Below are positions 30,846-43,094 of a stretch of DNA of 64,000 bases, one piece after another. The position numbers and the translations under genes are program-made. The stretch covers positions 1 through 64,000 of the forward strand of contig JAOAIO010000003.1 in the NCBI GenBank assembly GCA_026414665.1, given 5' to 3'. The notes below the pieces were generated by a model, which was not told the origin of the DNA, did no database searches, and saw only the letters and a program-made list of their open reading frames with translations. The first letter of the stretch is position 1. Each line of letters starts with the position of its first letter. The DNA comes from Azovibrio sp. GTDB lineage: Bacteria > Pseudomonadota > Gammaproteobacteria > Burkholderiales > Rhodocyclaceae.

Positions 30846-33503
30846 ATGAGTCGAATGCTTGATTTGTTATCGCGCAGTCTCAGCGCCCTGCTCATCGCCG
30901 CTTTCGTCGCCTTCGCGCAATACGCGCTATGGGACATGGCCAACCGGAATCAGCCGATCGCGGATGCGGAGCAGGAATTCAAAGGGTTTGCCTATAGCGC
31001 CTATCGCCGGCATCAAAGCCCTTTTACCGCGACTTATCCAAGCGAGGCAGAGCTAGAAGGCGACATCGATCTGCTTGCCCGGCATACGCGCCGGCTGCGC
31101 ACTTACAGCAGCTTGGACAATGCCGCCGTGGTGCCACTCGCCGGCTTTCGCAACATCAAGATCACCAATGGCATCTGGCTGGATCGGGATGCAGAAAAAA
31201 ACGCCCGCGAAATCGCCGCAGGCATCAAGCTCGCCCGGCAATATCGGCATGTCGAACGCACCATCGTCGGCAACGAATCGATCTTGCGCCAGGACATGCG
31301 CCCGGAAGACCTGATTCCACTACTCGAACAGGTCAAAAAGGCGACTCGCAAGCCGGTATCCACCGCCGAACCCTGGCATGTCTGGCTCAAGCACCCGGAA
31401 CTCGCCCGGCACGTGGACTTCATCACCGTGCATCTGCTTCCCTACCACGAGGGGCTGCCCGTAGAAAGCGCGCTGGAATATGCCATGCAGCGCTACGACG
31501 AATTGGCCCGCGCATTCCCGAAGAAGAAAATCGTCATCGGTGAAATCGGCTGGCCCAGCCGCGGCCCGGTGATCGATGCCGCGGTACCTTCGCGGGCCAA
31601 CGAGGCGCGCTTCATCCGCAGTTTCCTGGCAGCGGAGCGCACGGCGCGGCTCGACTATTTCATCATGGAGGCTTTCGATCAACCCTGGAAAGTCGAGCTC
31701 GAAGGCTGGGCCGGGGCCTACTGGGGAGTATTCAACGCCGACCGGGAATTGAAATTCTCGCTCGAAGGCGCCGTGCCCCGCGATATTCGCTGGCAGGAAA
31801 AGGCCTATGCCGCCTCGCGCTACGCCTTCGTGCCCATGCTGCTCGTCGCCTTTGCCTTGGGAAGCTGGAGCTTCATGGGCCGCCTGTGGCTTGCCATTTT
31901 GATGCAAGCGTGCGTCACCACGGTGATTTTGGGCATCAACATCCCTACCGACTATTACCTCAGCCAACGCGATATGGTCGCGCTGACGCTGCTCATCGCC
32001 GCCACGCTCGTGACGATCTCGGTGCTACTCACGCACGGCTACGAATTCGGCGAAGTACTGTTCAGGAACGTCTGGAAGCGACGCTTCACGCCCCTGCCAC
32101 CGCTATCGCCCGAGCAAGCGCCGTTCGTCTCGATCCATTTGGCTTGCTACAACGAGCCGCCGGACATGGTGATCGAGACCATCGATAGCCTGGCACGCCT
32201 GAATTACCCCAATTTCGAGGTTCTGGTCGTCGATAACAACACCGCCGACGAGGCGCTCTGGAAACCGGTAGAGGCGCACATGGCCCGCCTAGGACCCCGC
32301 TTTCGCTTCTTCCACCTCTGTCCCTGGCCGGGCTTCAAGGCTGGCGCCCTCAATTTCGCGCTACGACAAACCGACCCTCGCGCCGAAATCATCGGCGTGG
32401 TCGATGCCGACTATGTCGTAGACCCGGACTGGCTCGCCACGCTCGTGCCGCATTTCGTCGAAGCCCCGAACGTAGCCGTGGTGCAAGCCCCACAAGCGCA
32501 CCGCAATTGGGAAAACCAACCATTCCGACGCATGTGCAATTGGGAGTTCGATGGTTTCTTCCGCATCGGCATGCACCACCGAAACGAGCGCAACGCGCTC
32601 ATCCAACACGGCACCATGACCTTGGTGCGCGAGCAGCCGCTCCAGGACCTCGGCGGCTGGTCCGAGTGGTGCATTTGCGAAGATTCCGAGCTGGGACTGC
32701 GCTTACTGCGCCAAGGCTACGATACCCGCTATGTCGATCACGTGCTCGGCAAAGGCCTTACCCCAGCCGATTTTGCCGCACTCAAAAGCCAGCGCTTTCG
32801 CTGGGCCTTTGGCGCCATGCAGATCCTCAAGGCCCATCTGCCCGCCCTGCTCGGCCCAAGCCGGCTCAACATCGCCCAGCGCTATCATTTCCTTACCGGC
32901 TGGTTCTCCTGGTTCGGCGATGCGCTCCAGCTCGTCTTTACCTTTGCCTCGCTGATCTGGACCATCCTCATGCTCCTCGCGCCCAAATCTTTCGGTCTGC
33001 CGGTCGTGCTGCTGGTCGTGCCCATGCTGGGCTTCATGGCCTTCAAGGCCGCCCTGGGGCCGATTCTGTACCGCCGCACCATGGCCTGCGCCTGGAAAGA
33101 CATCGCCGGCGCCTCGCTGCTTTCGGCCGGCATTTCACATGCCATCGCGCGTGGCATCTTCGCCGGCCTCATCAAGAAAAAGGGTGAGTTCGTGGTCACG
33201 CCCAAAGGCTGGAAAGCGAAAGGCGGGCTTGCCTTCTTCGCGCCGATCCGCGAAGAGCTGGGCCTGCTCATCGCCCTGCTCCTAGGGGCCGGCATTACCG
33301 CCATCGGTCTGGGCACTGATGATCCTGCCGCCCGCGCCTGGATCGCCGTGCTCTTACTCGAAACTCTGCCTTATTGGGCCGCCTTGGGCTGTCAGATCGC
33401 TGCCTATTGGCCGGAACGGCCAGCCACCACGCCACCCCCCTTGGAAAACGTAGCGGCAATGCCCAAATGTAAGGCGTACAGCGCCAGCAACCCGGATATA
33501 TGA
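30846..33503 (+). CDS. GH17-GT2 membrane beta-glucan synthase (NdvB-like)
   Basis: N-term TM + GH17 (VGNESILRQDM, IGEIGWPSRGP) + GT2 (HLACYNEPPDMV, VDADYVVDPDW, ICEDSELGLRL, QRFRWAFGAMQIL) + C-term TM bundle. Confidence 0.85.
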   Translation: MSRMLDLLSRSLSALLIAAFVAFAQYALWDMANRNQPIADAEQEFKGFAYSAYRRHQSPFTATYPSEAELEGDIDLLARHTRRLRTYSSLDNAAVVPLAGFRNIKITNGIWLDRDAEKNAREIAAGIKLARQYRHVERTIVGNESILRQDMRPEDLIPLLEQVKKATRKPVSTAEPWHVWLKHPELARHVDFITVHLLPYHEGLPVESALEYAMQRYDELARAFPKKKIVIGEIGWPSRGPVIDAAVPSRANEARFIRSFLAAERTARLDYFIMEAFDQPWKVELEGWAGAYWGVFNADRELKFSLEGAVPRDIRWQEKAYAASRYAFVPMLLVAFALGSWSFMGRLWLAILMQACVTTVILGINIPTDYYLSQRDMVALTLLIAATLVTISVLLTHGYEFGEVLFRNVWKRRFTPLPPLSPEQAPFVSIHLACYNEPPDMVIETIDSLARLNYPNFEVLVVDNNTADEALWKPVEAHMARLGPRFRFFHLCPWPGFKAGALNFALRQTDPRAEIIGVVDADYVVDPDWLATLVPHFVEAPNVAVVQAPQAHRNWENQPFRRMCNWEFDGFFRIGMHHRNERNALIQHGTMTLVREQPLQDLGGWSEWCICEDSELGLRLLRQGYDTRYVDHVLGKGLTPADFAALKSQRFRWAFGAMQILKAHLPALLGPSRLNIAQRYHFLTGWFSWFGDALQLVFTFASLIWTILMLLAPKSFGLPVVLLVVPMLGFMAFKAALGPILYRRTMACAWKDIAGASLLSAGISHAIARGIFAGLIKKKGEFVVTPKGWKAKGGLAFFAPIREELGLLIALLLGAGITAIGLGTDDPAARAWIAVLLLETLPYWAALGCQIAAYWPERPATTPPPLENVAAMPKCKAYSASNPDI

Positions 33504-33782
33504 GCGGGATAAGCGAGGCAACAAGCCTCACGCAACGCCGCAGATCGCCTACCCAATCGCCATTCAACGACCTATCAAGGCGCCCCTCACATTGACGCCC
33601 AAGATCGGTACCCGCACCATATGCGCATCGAGCTGACGCCCCCCATGCCAAACGACCCCATGCAGACCACAGCCGAGCATATCTTCGCTTGCGCCCACCC
33701 GGCGGCCAAGCCTATCCGCCAGTCGGAGGCCAAGGCCTCCATCTGACGATCTTTTTTCACTAATTTTTACGAGAAAGCACTC

Positions 33783-35447
33783 ATGGCCCAATACGTCATG
33801 TCCATGCTGCGTGTCAGCAAAGTCGTCCCCGCCAAGCGGCAGATCATCAAGGATATTTCCCTCTCTTTCTTCCCTGGCGCCAAGATCGGCCTCTTGGGCC
33901 TGAACGGCGCGGGTAAATCCACGGTGCTGAAAATCATGGCCGGGGTCGAAAAAGAGTTCGATGGCGAGGCGCAGTGGCAACCGAATCTGTCGATCGGCTA
34001 CCTGCCGCAGGAACCCCAGCCCGACCCCGACAAGACAGTGCGCGAGGAAGTGGAGTCGGCCTTGGGCGAGATCAAATCGGCCCAAGCCCGATTGGAGGAA
34101 ATCTATGCCGCCTACGCCGAGCCGGATGCCGACTTCGACAAGCTAGCCGAGGAACAGGCACGCCTAGAGGCCATCCTCGCCACCTCCGGCGCCGATGTCG
34201 AACACCAGATGGAAATCGCCGCCGATGCGCTGCGCCTCCCCCCCTGGGAAGCGAAAATCGGCCATCTTTCCGGCGGCGAGAAGCGGCGCGTCGCACTCTG
34301 TAAGCTGTTGCTCGCCAAGCCCGACATGCTCTTGCTCGACGAACCCACCAACCACCTCGATGCCGAATCGGTGGAATGGCTGGAACAGTTCCTGGTGCGC
34401 TTCCCCGGTACCGTCGTCGCCGTCACCCACGACCGCTACTTCCTCGATAACGCCGCCGAGTGGATTCTCGAACTCGACCGCGGCGAGGGCATTCCTTGGA
34501 AGGGCAACTACTCCTCCTGGCTGGCGCAGAAGGAAGCCCGCCTCGCCCAAGAAGCCAAGCAAGAAGCCGCGCGCATGAAAGCCATGCAGCAAGAGCTCGA
34601 ATGGGTGCGCAGCAATCCCAAGGCGCGCCAGGCCAAGTCGAAAGCGCGCTTGGCGCGTTTCGAGGAAATGTCGTCCTACGAATACCAAAAGCGCAACGAG
34701 ACCCAGGAAATCTTCATTCCGGTCGGCGAGCGCCTGGGCGACCAGGTCATCGAGTTTTGCGGCGTAAGCAAGGCCTACGGCGACAAACTCTTGATGGATA
34801 ACCTCTCCTTCACCATTCCACCCGGCGCCATCGTCGGCATCATCGGTCCAAACGGGGCCGGCAAATCGACGCTGTTCAAGATGATTACCGGGCAAGAGCA
34901 ACCCGATGCCGGCGCCATCAAGATCGGCCAAACGGTGAAACTCGCCTACGTCGACCAATCCCGCGACTGCTTGGATGGCACGAAGACCGTGTTCGAGGAA
35001 TTGGCCGAAGGCCGCGACATCCTCAGCATCGGCAAGTTCGAGATGCCGAGCCGCGCCTACATCGGTCGCTTCAACTTCAAGGGTGCCGACCAAGGCAAGC
35101 TCGTCGGCAATCTTTCCGGCGGCGAGCGCGGCCGGCTGCACCTGGCCAAGACCCTGATGCGCGGCGGCAATGTGCTCTTGCTCGACGAACCCTCGAACGA
35201 TCTCGACGTGGAAACCCTGCGCGCGCTCGAAGACGCCCTGCTCGAGTTCCCGGGCTGCGCGCTCGTGATCTCGCACGACCGCTGGTTCCTCGACCGCATC
35301 TGCACGCACATCCTAGCTGCCGAAGGCGACTCGCAGTGGACCTTCTTCACGGGCAACTATCAAGAATACGAGGCAGACAAAAAGCGCCGCTTGGGCGAAG
35401 AAGGTGCCAAGCCCCGGCGCATCCGCTACAAGCCCATCAGCCGCTAA
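33783..35447 (+). CDS. ettA: Energy-dependent translational throttle protein EttA (ABC-F)
   Basis: Two ABC domains [14 protein letters not shown] / [29 protein letters not shown]; 554 aa. Confidence 0.96.
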   Translation: MAQYVMSMLRVSKVVPAKRQIIKDISLSFFPGAKIGLLGLNGAGKSTVLKIMAGVEKEFDGEAQWQPNLSIGYLPQEPQPDPDKTVREEVESALGEIKSAQARLEEIYAAYAEPDADFDKLAEEQARLEAILATSGADVEHQMEIAADALRLPPWEAKIGHLSGGEKRRVALCKLLLAKPDMLLLDEPTNHLDAESVEWLEQFLVRFPGTVVAVTHDRYFLDNAAEWILELDRGEGIPWKGNYSSWLAQKEARLAQEAKQEAARMKAMQQELEWVRSNPKARQAKSKARLARFEEMSSYEYQKRNETQEIFIPVGERLGDQVIEFCGVSKAYGDKLLMDNLSFTIPPGAIVGIIGPNGAGKSTLFKMITGQEQPDAGAIKIGQTVKLAYVDQSRDCLDGTKTVFEELAEGRDILSIGKFEMPSRAYIGRFNFKGADQGKLVGNLSGGERGRLHLAKTLMRGGNVLLLDEPSNDLDVETLRALEDALLEFPGCALVISHDRWFLDRICTHILAAEGDSQWTFFTGNYQEYEADKKRRLGEEGAKPRRIRYKPISR

Positions 35448-35448
35448 G

Positions 35449-35522
35449 GCTCGCCCCGTCACGACTCGGAGCATCGCGCCCTCTAGCCGTGCCGCCGGCC
35501 GGCGCGATGCTCCATGGCGAGC
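35449..35522. terminator. Nested inverted repeat between convergent ettA and DUF3334 gene (probable bidirectional 3' structure)
   Basis: GCTCGCC...GGAGCATCGCGCC-20 nt-GGCGCGATGCTCC...GGCGAGC; perfect 7 bp and 13 bp arms, no T-tract. Confidence 0.6.
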
Positions 35523-36209
35523 TCACATCCCCAAGGATTTGAGCAAATCGTCGTGCTCGTTACTGGCTTCGGCCACAGCGCCCGAGGCCGACGAGCCGCC
35601 GTTGACCTGGGCAATCACCTCGTCGGGGTTCACGGCCGCTTGCGGCTCGAAGTCGTAGAGCTGGATGAACTCGGTGCCATCCATCGCCAGCTCCAAATAA
35701 AAGATATTGTTACGTCCGGTGTAGAACGTGACCCGGCGCGCCTCGGGCTTGTCCAGGTGGGTATCGACGCTCAGAATCACCTGCTTGTTGAGCACCAACA
35801 TCTTGGGCTGATTCTGGGTGATGTGGGTCTGCAATTCGCGGCCGATGCTGCCCGTGAAATCGCCGACAATCTGGTTCATGAGCTCCCCCATGACATTACT
35901 CACCTCGTCGCTGGTGTGCACGGTGGCAAGCTCATCCTTGGCCATGCCCATGTTGAGCATGTAACGCTCGTACAGCTCCATGGCAGCGGCGGCCGAGAAA
36001 TTGATGACCACGAGACCAGAAAATCCGCCGTCGAACAGCACGAAACAGCCGATGTCGGGCTTAAGGCAGGTCTTGGTGATGCGTTGCACCATGCCGGAAT
36101 AGCGGATTTGGGTCTGAGTGGCGACATTGAGCACCTTGGTCACGGAATTGCAGAGACTAAGGAGGATATCTTCGGTGCCGAAAGTGGTTTGCTGTTCTAA
36201 CGCGCGCAT
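35523..36209 (-). CDS. DUF3334-family / CheX-like protein of unknown function
   Basis: TSDEVSNVMGELMNQIVGDFTGSIGRELQTHITQNQPKMLVLNKQV; C-terminal DDLLKSLGM. Confidence 0.7.
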   Translation of the reverse strand: MRALEQQTTFGTEDILLSLCNSVTKVLNVATQTQIRYSGMVQRITKTCLKPDIGCFVLFDGGFSGLVVINFSAAAAMELYERYMLNMGMAKDELATVHTSDEVSNVMGELMNQIVGDFTGSIGRELQTHITQNQPKMLVLNKQVILSVDTHLDKPEARRVTFYTGRNNIFYLELAMDGTEFIQLYDFEPQAAVNPDEVIAQVNGGSSASGAVAEASNEHDDLLKSLGM

Positions 36210-36293
36210 GATGAAAAGTGAGATCCTGTCTGAAATGAGCCTGTTATCTATAACACAAGCCAGGCTACTTGTAGAAACACGCGCGCGTCATGG

Positions 36294-36998
36294 ATGATGC
36301 GAGCCCCGACTTCCGTCCCCCCCGCCGCAGCGCCGATGCAGACTGACCTCTTTGCTACCCTGACGCCGCAGCCCGAACGCCTGGATCTAGCGCCCGGCGT
36401 CGTGCTCTGGCGCCAGCAGCTCACTACCGCGGCCCCGGCGCTGCTCGCCGAGCTCCCGGCGCTGCTAGCGTGCTCGCCTTTTCGCCACATGCAGACCCCA
36501 GGCGGACACACCCTGTCGGTGGCCATGAGCAACTGCGGCAGTCTGGGCTGGATAACGGATCGGCAGGGTTACCGCTATAGCCCCGTCGACCCACAAACCG
36601 GACGTCCCTGGCCCGCCATCCCCGCCAGCTGGCGCGCGGCCGCCAGCGCTGCCGCACAGGCGGCTGGCTTCGCCGACTTTTTGCCGGATGCTTGCCTCAT
36701 CAACCGCTACGCGCCCGGCGCCCGGATGGGTCTGCATCAAGACAAAGACGAGGCCAACCTGGATGCGCCCATCGTTTCCTTCTCCTTTGGCCTTGCCGCG
36801 CGCTTCTTGCTCGGCGGCCTAACGCGCCGCGATAAGGTCGAGCGGATTTGGCTCACGCATGGAGACGTACTAGTCTGGGGCGGGCCGGCGCGGCTACGCT
36901 TACACGGCATCCAAGCCGTCACGCCCGGACAGCATCCACTCACCGGGGCCTACCGGATCAACCTTACCTTGCGCCAAGCCGGCCGCCCCCAGCCATGA
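36294..36998 (+). CDS. alkB: Alpha-ketoglutarate-dependent dioxygenase AlkB
   Basis: LINRYAPGARMGLHQDKDE (HxD), [29 protein letters not shown]; start could be ATG 36336. Confidence 0.93.
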   Translation: MMRAPTSVPPAAAPMQTDLFATLTPQPERLDLAPGVVLWRQQLTTAAPALLAELPALLACSPFRHMQTPGGHTLSVAMSNCGSLGWITDRQGYRYSPVDPQTGRPWPAIPASWRAAASAAAQAAGFADFLPDACLINRYAPGARMGLHQDKDEANLDAPIVSFSFGLAARFLLGGLTRRDKVERIWLTHGDVLVWGGPARLRLHGIQAVTPGQHPLTGAYRINLTLRQAGRPQP

Positions 36999-37232
36999 TG
37001 CCAAGGAGGCAATGCCGATGGCAAAATACCCGTCATGTACAATCACGGCACGGGCGCAGACGCCCCGAACCGCGGCGATGCCCGCAGGACACGGCGCTCG
37101 CTAGGCAGACAAGCAGGGATATCCCAAAATCGCCGCGCACGGCTAACACGTGCGGCGTAAGGCGTGACGCGAGCCATCGGCGGCAGCAACGCAAAACGAG
37201 GGGCGGCAAAGGCTGGCAGAATCGACGGAAGC

Positions 37233-37258
37233 GGCTGCCCGACCTAGGTCGGGCAGCC
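37233..37258. repeat. Perfect 26-bp palindrome downstream of tRNA-Ser
   Basis: GGCTGCCCGACCTAGGTCGGGCAGCC reads identically on both strands. Confidence 0.9.
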
Positions 37259-37266
37259 CAGCAAGA

Positions 37267-37359
37267 TGGCGGAGAGGAAGGGATTCGAACCCTTGTGCCA
37301 GGTTTCCCTGACCATCCGATTTCGAGTCGGCGCCGTTATGACCACTTCGGTACCTCTCC
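37267..37359 (-). tRNA. tRNA-Ser (CGA), long variable arm, CCA encoded
   Basis: GGAGAGGTACCGAAGTGGTCATAACGGCGCCGACTCGAAATCGG...GGGTTCGAATCCCTTCCTCTCCGCCA. Confidence 0.97.
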
Positions 37360-37371
37360 GAGAGGGAGGAG

Positions 37372-38808
37372 ATGATAACACATTTGAAACGCCATTTCTG
37401 GGCTGTTTTAGCCGTCGGCTTGGCTCTGCAATTTTTGACCACGTTCAACCGGCCCTTGCCCTTCCCTACCCCGGGCCAGGAGCTGGTGGTGCTGACTCAT
37501 GCCGGACCGCTGACTTACGAAGCCGGAACGGAGGATAGCCCGGCTAGCGGTCTCGAACACGACTTGATTCAGATGTTCGCCGAGGAGCTAGGCGTCGCCG
37601 TGCGCTTTATCGTCGTGCCCCGACACGAAATCCGCGAGCGGCTAGCCCGCCACCAAGCGCATCTGGCCGCTGGCTGGCTGACCCCGACGACCGACCCGGA
37701 ATTCCGCTATACCCCGCCATATCTGGAAAGCCGCGACGTGCTCGTGCGCCACGAAGCCGGACTACCCGTGCGCAATTTGGAAAGTCTCGCCGGTCAGGTG
37801 GTCGCGGCGCAAAAAGGCAGCCGCCAATACCGCACCCTGCTCGCCCTCAAAGAGCGGCTGCCCACCCTGGAAATCATGGAGTTCGACGCCGAAACGCCGC
37901 TCGATCTACTCGACGCCCTGGCCAACCGTAAGGTCGAGGTCGCTTTGGTAGACAAGGCCATTCTCGACATCGGCCTTAACTACTATCCATTCTTGCAGCC
38001 GGGGCTGGAAGTCGGCGAACCGCAGCCGATTGCCTGGCTGTTCCCAATCGACGGCAACAGCGAGCTCTACGAGCGGGCGCGTGCTTTCATCGCCAAGCTG
38101 GGCGACAGTCGCACGCTCGCCCAGCTGCGCGACCGTTACCTCGGCCATCTCGAACGCTTGCGGCAGATGGACGTGGTGACCTTCATCGATCGGATCACCT
38201 CAGTATTGCCGCGCTACCGGGCGCTTTTCAAGGAAGCCCAGCTCGAAACCGACATCGACTGGCGACTACTCGCCGCGCTCGCCTATCAGGAATCGCACTG
38301 GGATCCGCTCAACACCAGTCCCACCGGCGTGCGCGGCATGATGATGTTGACCGAGGAAACCGCCGACCGGCTTGGCGTCACGAACCGACTCGATGCACGC
38401 GAAAGCATTCTCGGCGGCGCCCGCTACGTGGCGCTCCTACGCGACCAGCTGCCCGAAAGCACGCCCGAACCGGACCGGACTTGGATGGCGCTAGCCGCCT
38501 ACAACATCGGTCCCGGACATTTCAACGCCGCCAGGAACATTGCCCGGCAAGTCAAAGCCGACCCAGACTCCTGGTACGAAATGAAAAAGGTCCTACCGCT
38601 GCTCGCTCGCCCACAGTACTACCAGCGGCTTAAATCGGGCCGGGCGCGGGGCGGCGAGGCTGTGGTGATGGTCGAAAACGTGCGCATGTTCTACGACATC
38701 TTGCAACGCCATGAACCCCCTTACCGCCCGCTCTCCGAGCTGCGCACGGCGAATCGGAAAGCGGCGCCGCGCGAAGCCGCCATCGAGCCGGTGGCTCGGC
38801 CCTCGTGA
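37372..38808 (+). CDS. mltF: Membrane-bound lytic murein transglycosylase F
   Basis: N-term TM, SBP_bac_3-like domain, SLT domain AYQESHWDPLNTSPTGVRGMMMLTEETADRLGV. Confidence 0.95.
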   Translation: MITHLKRHFWAVLAVGLALQFLTTFNRPLPFPTPGQELVVLTHAGPLTYEAGTEDSPASGLEHDLIQMFAEELGVAVRFIVVPRHEIRERLARHQAHLAAGWLTPTTDPEFRYTPPYLESRDVLVRHEAGLPVRNLESLAGQVVAAQKGSRQYRTLLALKERLPTLEIMEFDAETPLDLLDALANRKVEVALVDKAILDIGLNYYPFLQPGLEVGEPQPIAWLFPIDGNSELYERARAFIAKLGDSRTLAQLRDRYLGHLERLRQMDVVTFIDRITSVLPRYRALFKEAQLETDIDWRLLAALAYQESHWDPLNTSPTGVRGMMMLTEETADRLGVTNRLDARESILGGARYVALLRDQLPESTPEPDRTWMALAAYNIGPGHFNAARNIARQVKADPDSWYEMKKVLPLLARPQYYQRLKSGRARGGEAVVMVENVRMFYDILQRHEPPYRPLSELRTANRKAAPREAAIEPVARPS

Positions 38809-38809
38809 A

Positions 38810-41867
<3,058 letters not shown>

Positions 41868-41874
41868 CACGTGC

Positions 41875-42318
41875 TCATCCTCCAGAAGACTTGATCTCAC
41901 CGATATGAGGCTCAGCCTCGATTTTTCCAGCCCAAAGCGCGCTACGGCGGCCTAGCGGCAAGAAACCACAAGCACAGCCCGCCACGCCGCCCAGTAGCGC
42001 TCCCGCCTCGCCGCTCACGCCCTCGCCGAGCAAGGCGCCGAGCAGAAGCCCTAGGAGCGGCAGGCCATAGGCCAAGGTCGCATAACGGCCAAGCAGGCCG
42101 GCCGGCAAAACGATGCTGACCCGATCCCCGGGTTGCGCGCCGACACGGTTACGCAGCCGATACACGCGCGGCGTGCTGCAGAACATCTGGGTGAGATGCT
42201 GCCCGCCGCAGCCACCCGATTCGTGGCAACGGCCACAGCCGCCGCCTTCGATCCGCACCCACGCAAACTCGCCTTCGATGCCGGTAACCCGGCCGATTTG
42301 CTCGCTCTCGACAGCCAT
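41875..42318 (-). CDS. rseC: SoxR-reducing system protein RseC family
   Basis: Cys-rich CGRCHESGGCGGQ motif and two TM helices, downstream of rpoE. Confidence 0.88.
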   Translation of the reverse strand: MAVESEQIGRVTGIEGEFAWVRIEGGGCGRCHESGGCGGQHLTQMFCSTPRVYRLRNRVGAQPGDRVSIVLPAGLLGRYATLAYGLPLLGLLLGALLGEGVSGEAGALLGGVAGCACGFLPLGRRSALWAGKIEAEPHIGEIKSSGG

Positions 42319-42326
42319 TGTCCGTC

Positions 42327-42926
42327 CTACCAGCGTTTGTCCGGCGCCACGTCGAGCAAGGGGCGCAGCTTATTAGCCACGGCCTCGCGCGCCCGGAAGA
42401 TGCGCGAACGCACCGTGCCGATCGGGCACGCCATGATGCGGGCGATGTCTTCGTAGGATAGCCCTTCGATCTCGCGCAGTACGATGGCCTTGCGCAGCTC
42501 TTCGGGCAAACTTTCCATGGCCCGATTCACCGTCTCACCGATCTGCTTCGTCATCAGCAGGCTCTCCGGGGTATCGATATCCCGGAGCAAATCGCCTTCG
42601 GAAAAGGTCTCGGCCTCGTCGTGCGTGAATTCGGTCGTGGTCGGAGCGCGCCGCCCTTGGGAAACCAGATAATTCTTGGCGGTATTCACCCCGATCCGAT
42701 ATAGCCAGGTATAAAAAGCGCTTTCGCCACGAAACGTCGGCAAGGCCCGGTAAGCCTTGATGAAAGCCTCCTGCACCACATCCTCGACCTCGGCATTATC
42801 CTTCACCAGTCGCGCTACCAGTCGCGCCAGCTTGCGCTGGTACTTGGCCACCAGGGTATCGAAGGCTTGCCGGTCGCCTTGCTGGGCCTTTTCCACCAGT
42901 TGCTGGTCTATCTCACGCTCGCTCAT
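42327..42926 (-). CDS. rpoE: RNA polymerase sigma factor RpoE (AlgU-like ECF)
   Basis: QRKLARLVARLVKDNAEVEDVVQEAFIKAYRALPTFRGESAFYTWLYRIGVNTAKNYL; alternative ATG 42938. Confidence 0.96.
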   Translation of the reverse strand: MSEREIDQQLVEKAQQGDRQAFDTLVAKYQRKLARLVARLVKDNAEVEDVVQEAFIKAYRALPTFRGESAFYTWLYRIGVNTAKNYLVSQGRRAPTTTEFTHDEAETFSEGDLLRDIDTPESLLMTKQIGETVNRAMESLPEELRKAIVLREIEGLSYEDIARIMACPIGTVRSRIFRAREAVANKLRPLLDVAPDKRW

Positions 42927-43094
42927 GCGAATGGGCATCTCGTCGGATTTCGGGTGGGGGGAGTATACCCCAGCCCATGCTGGCCAACTGTGCCAAACGT
43001 GCAGCCTGTGTGACCCGATGTAACCACGCTGCGCGGCCTGGCCCCGCGCCCGTGCTATATTCGCGCCACTTTTCGCGGAAGGATTGTCACGCTG

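Noticed and set aside
34164-35309. 381-aa ORF antisense to ettA; similar long ORFs antisense to fabF (44696..46039), plsX (49449..50531) and mucD (40215..41306)
   Set aside because: GC-codon-bias artefacts over well-supported genes; no own start context or homology recognised.
37143-37448. ORFs with RYRSGHNGADSKSDGQGNLAQGFESLPLRH and AERKGFEPLCQVSLTIRF
   Set aside because: Translations of tRNA-Ser sense and antisense; spurious.
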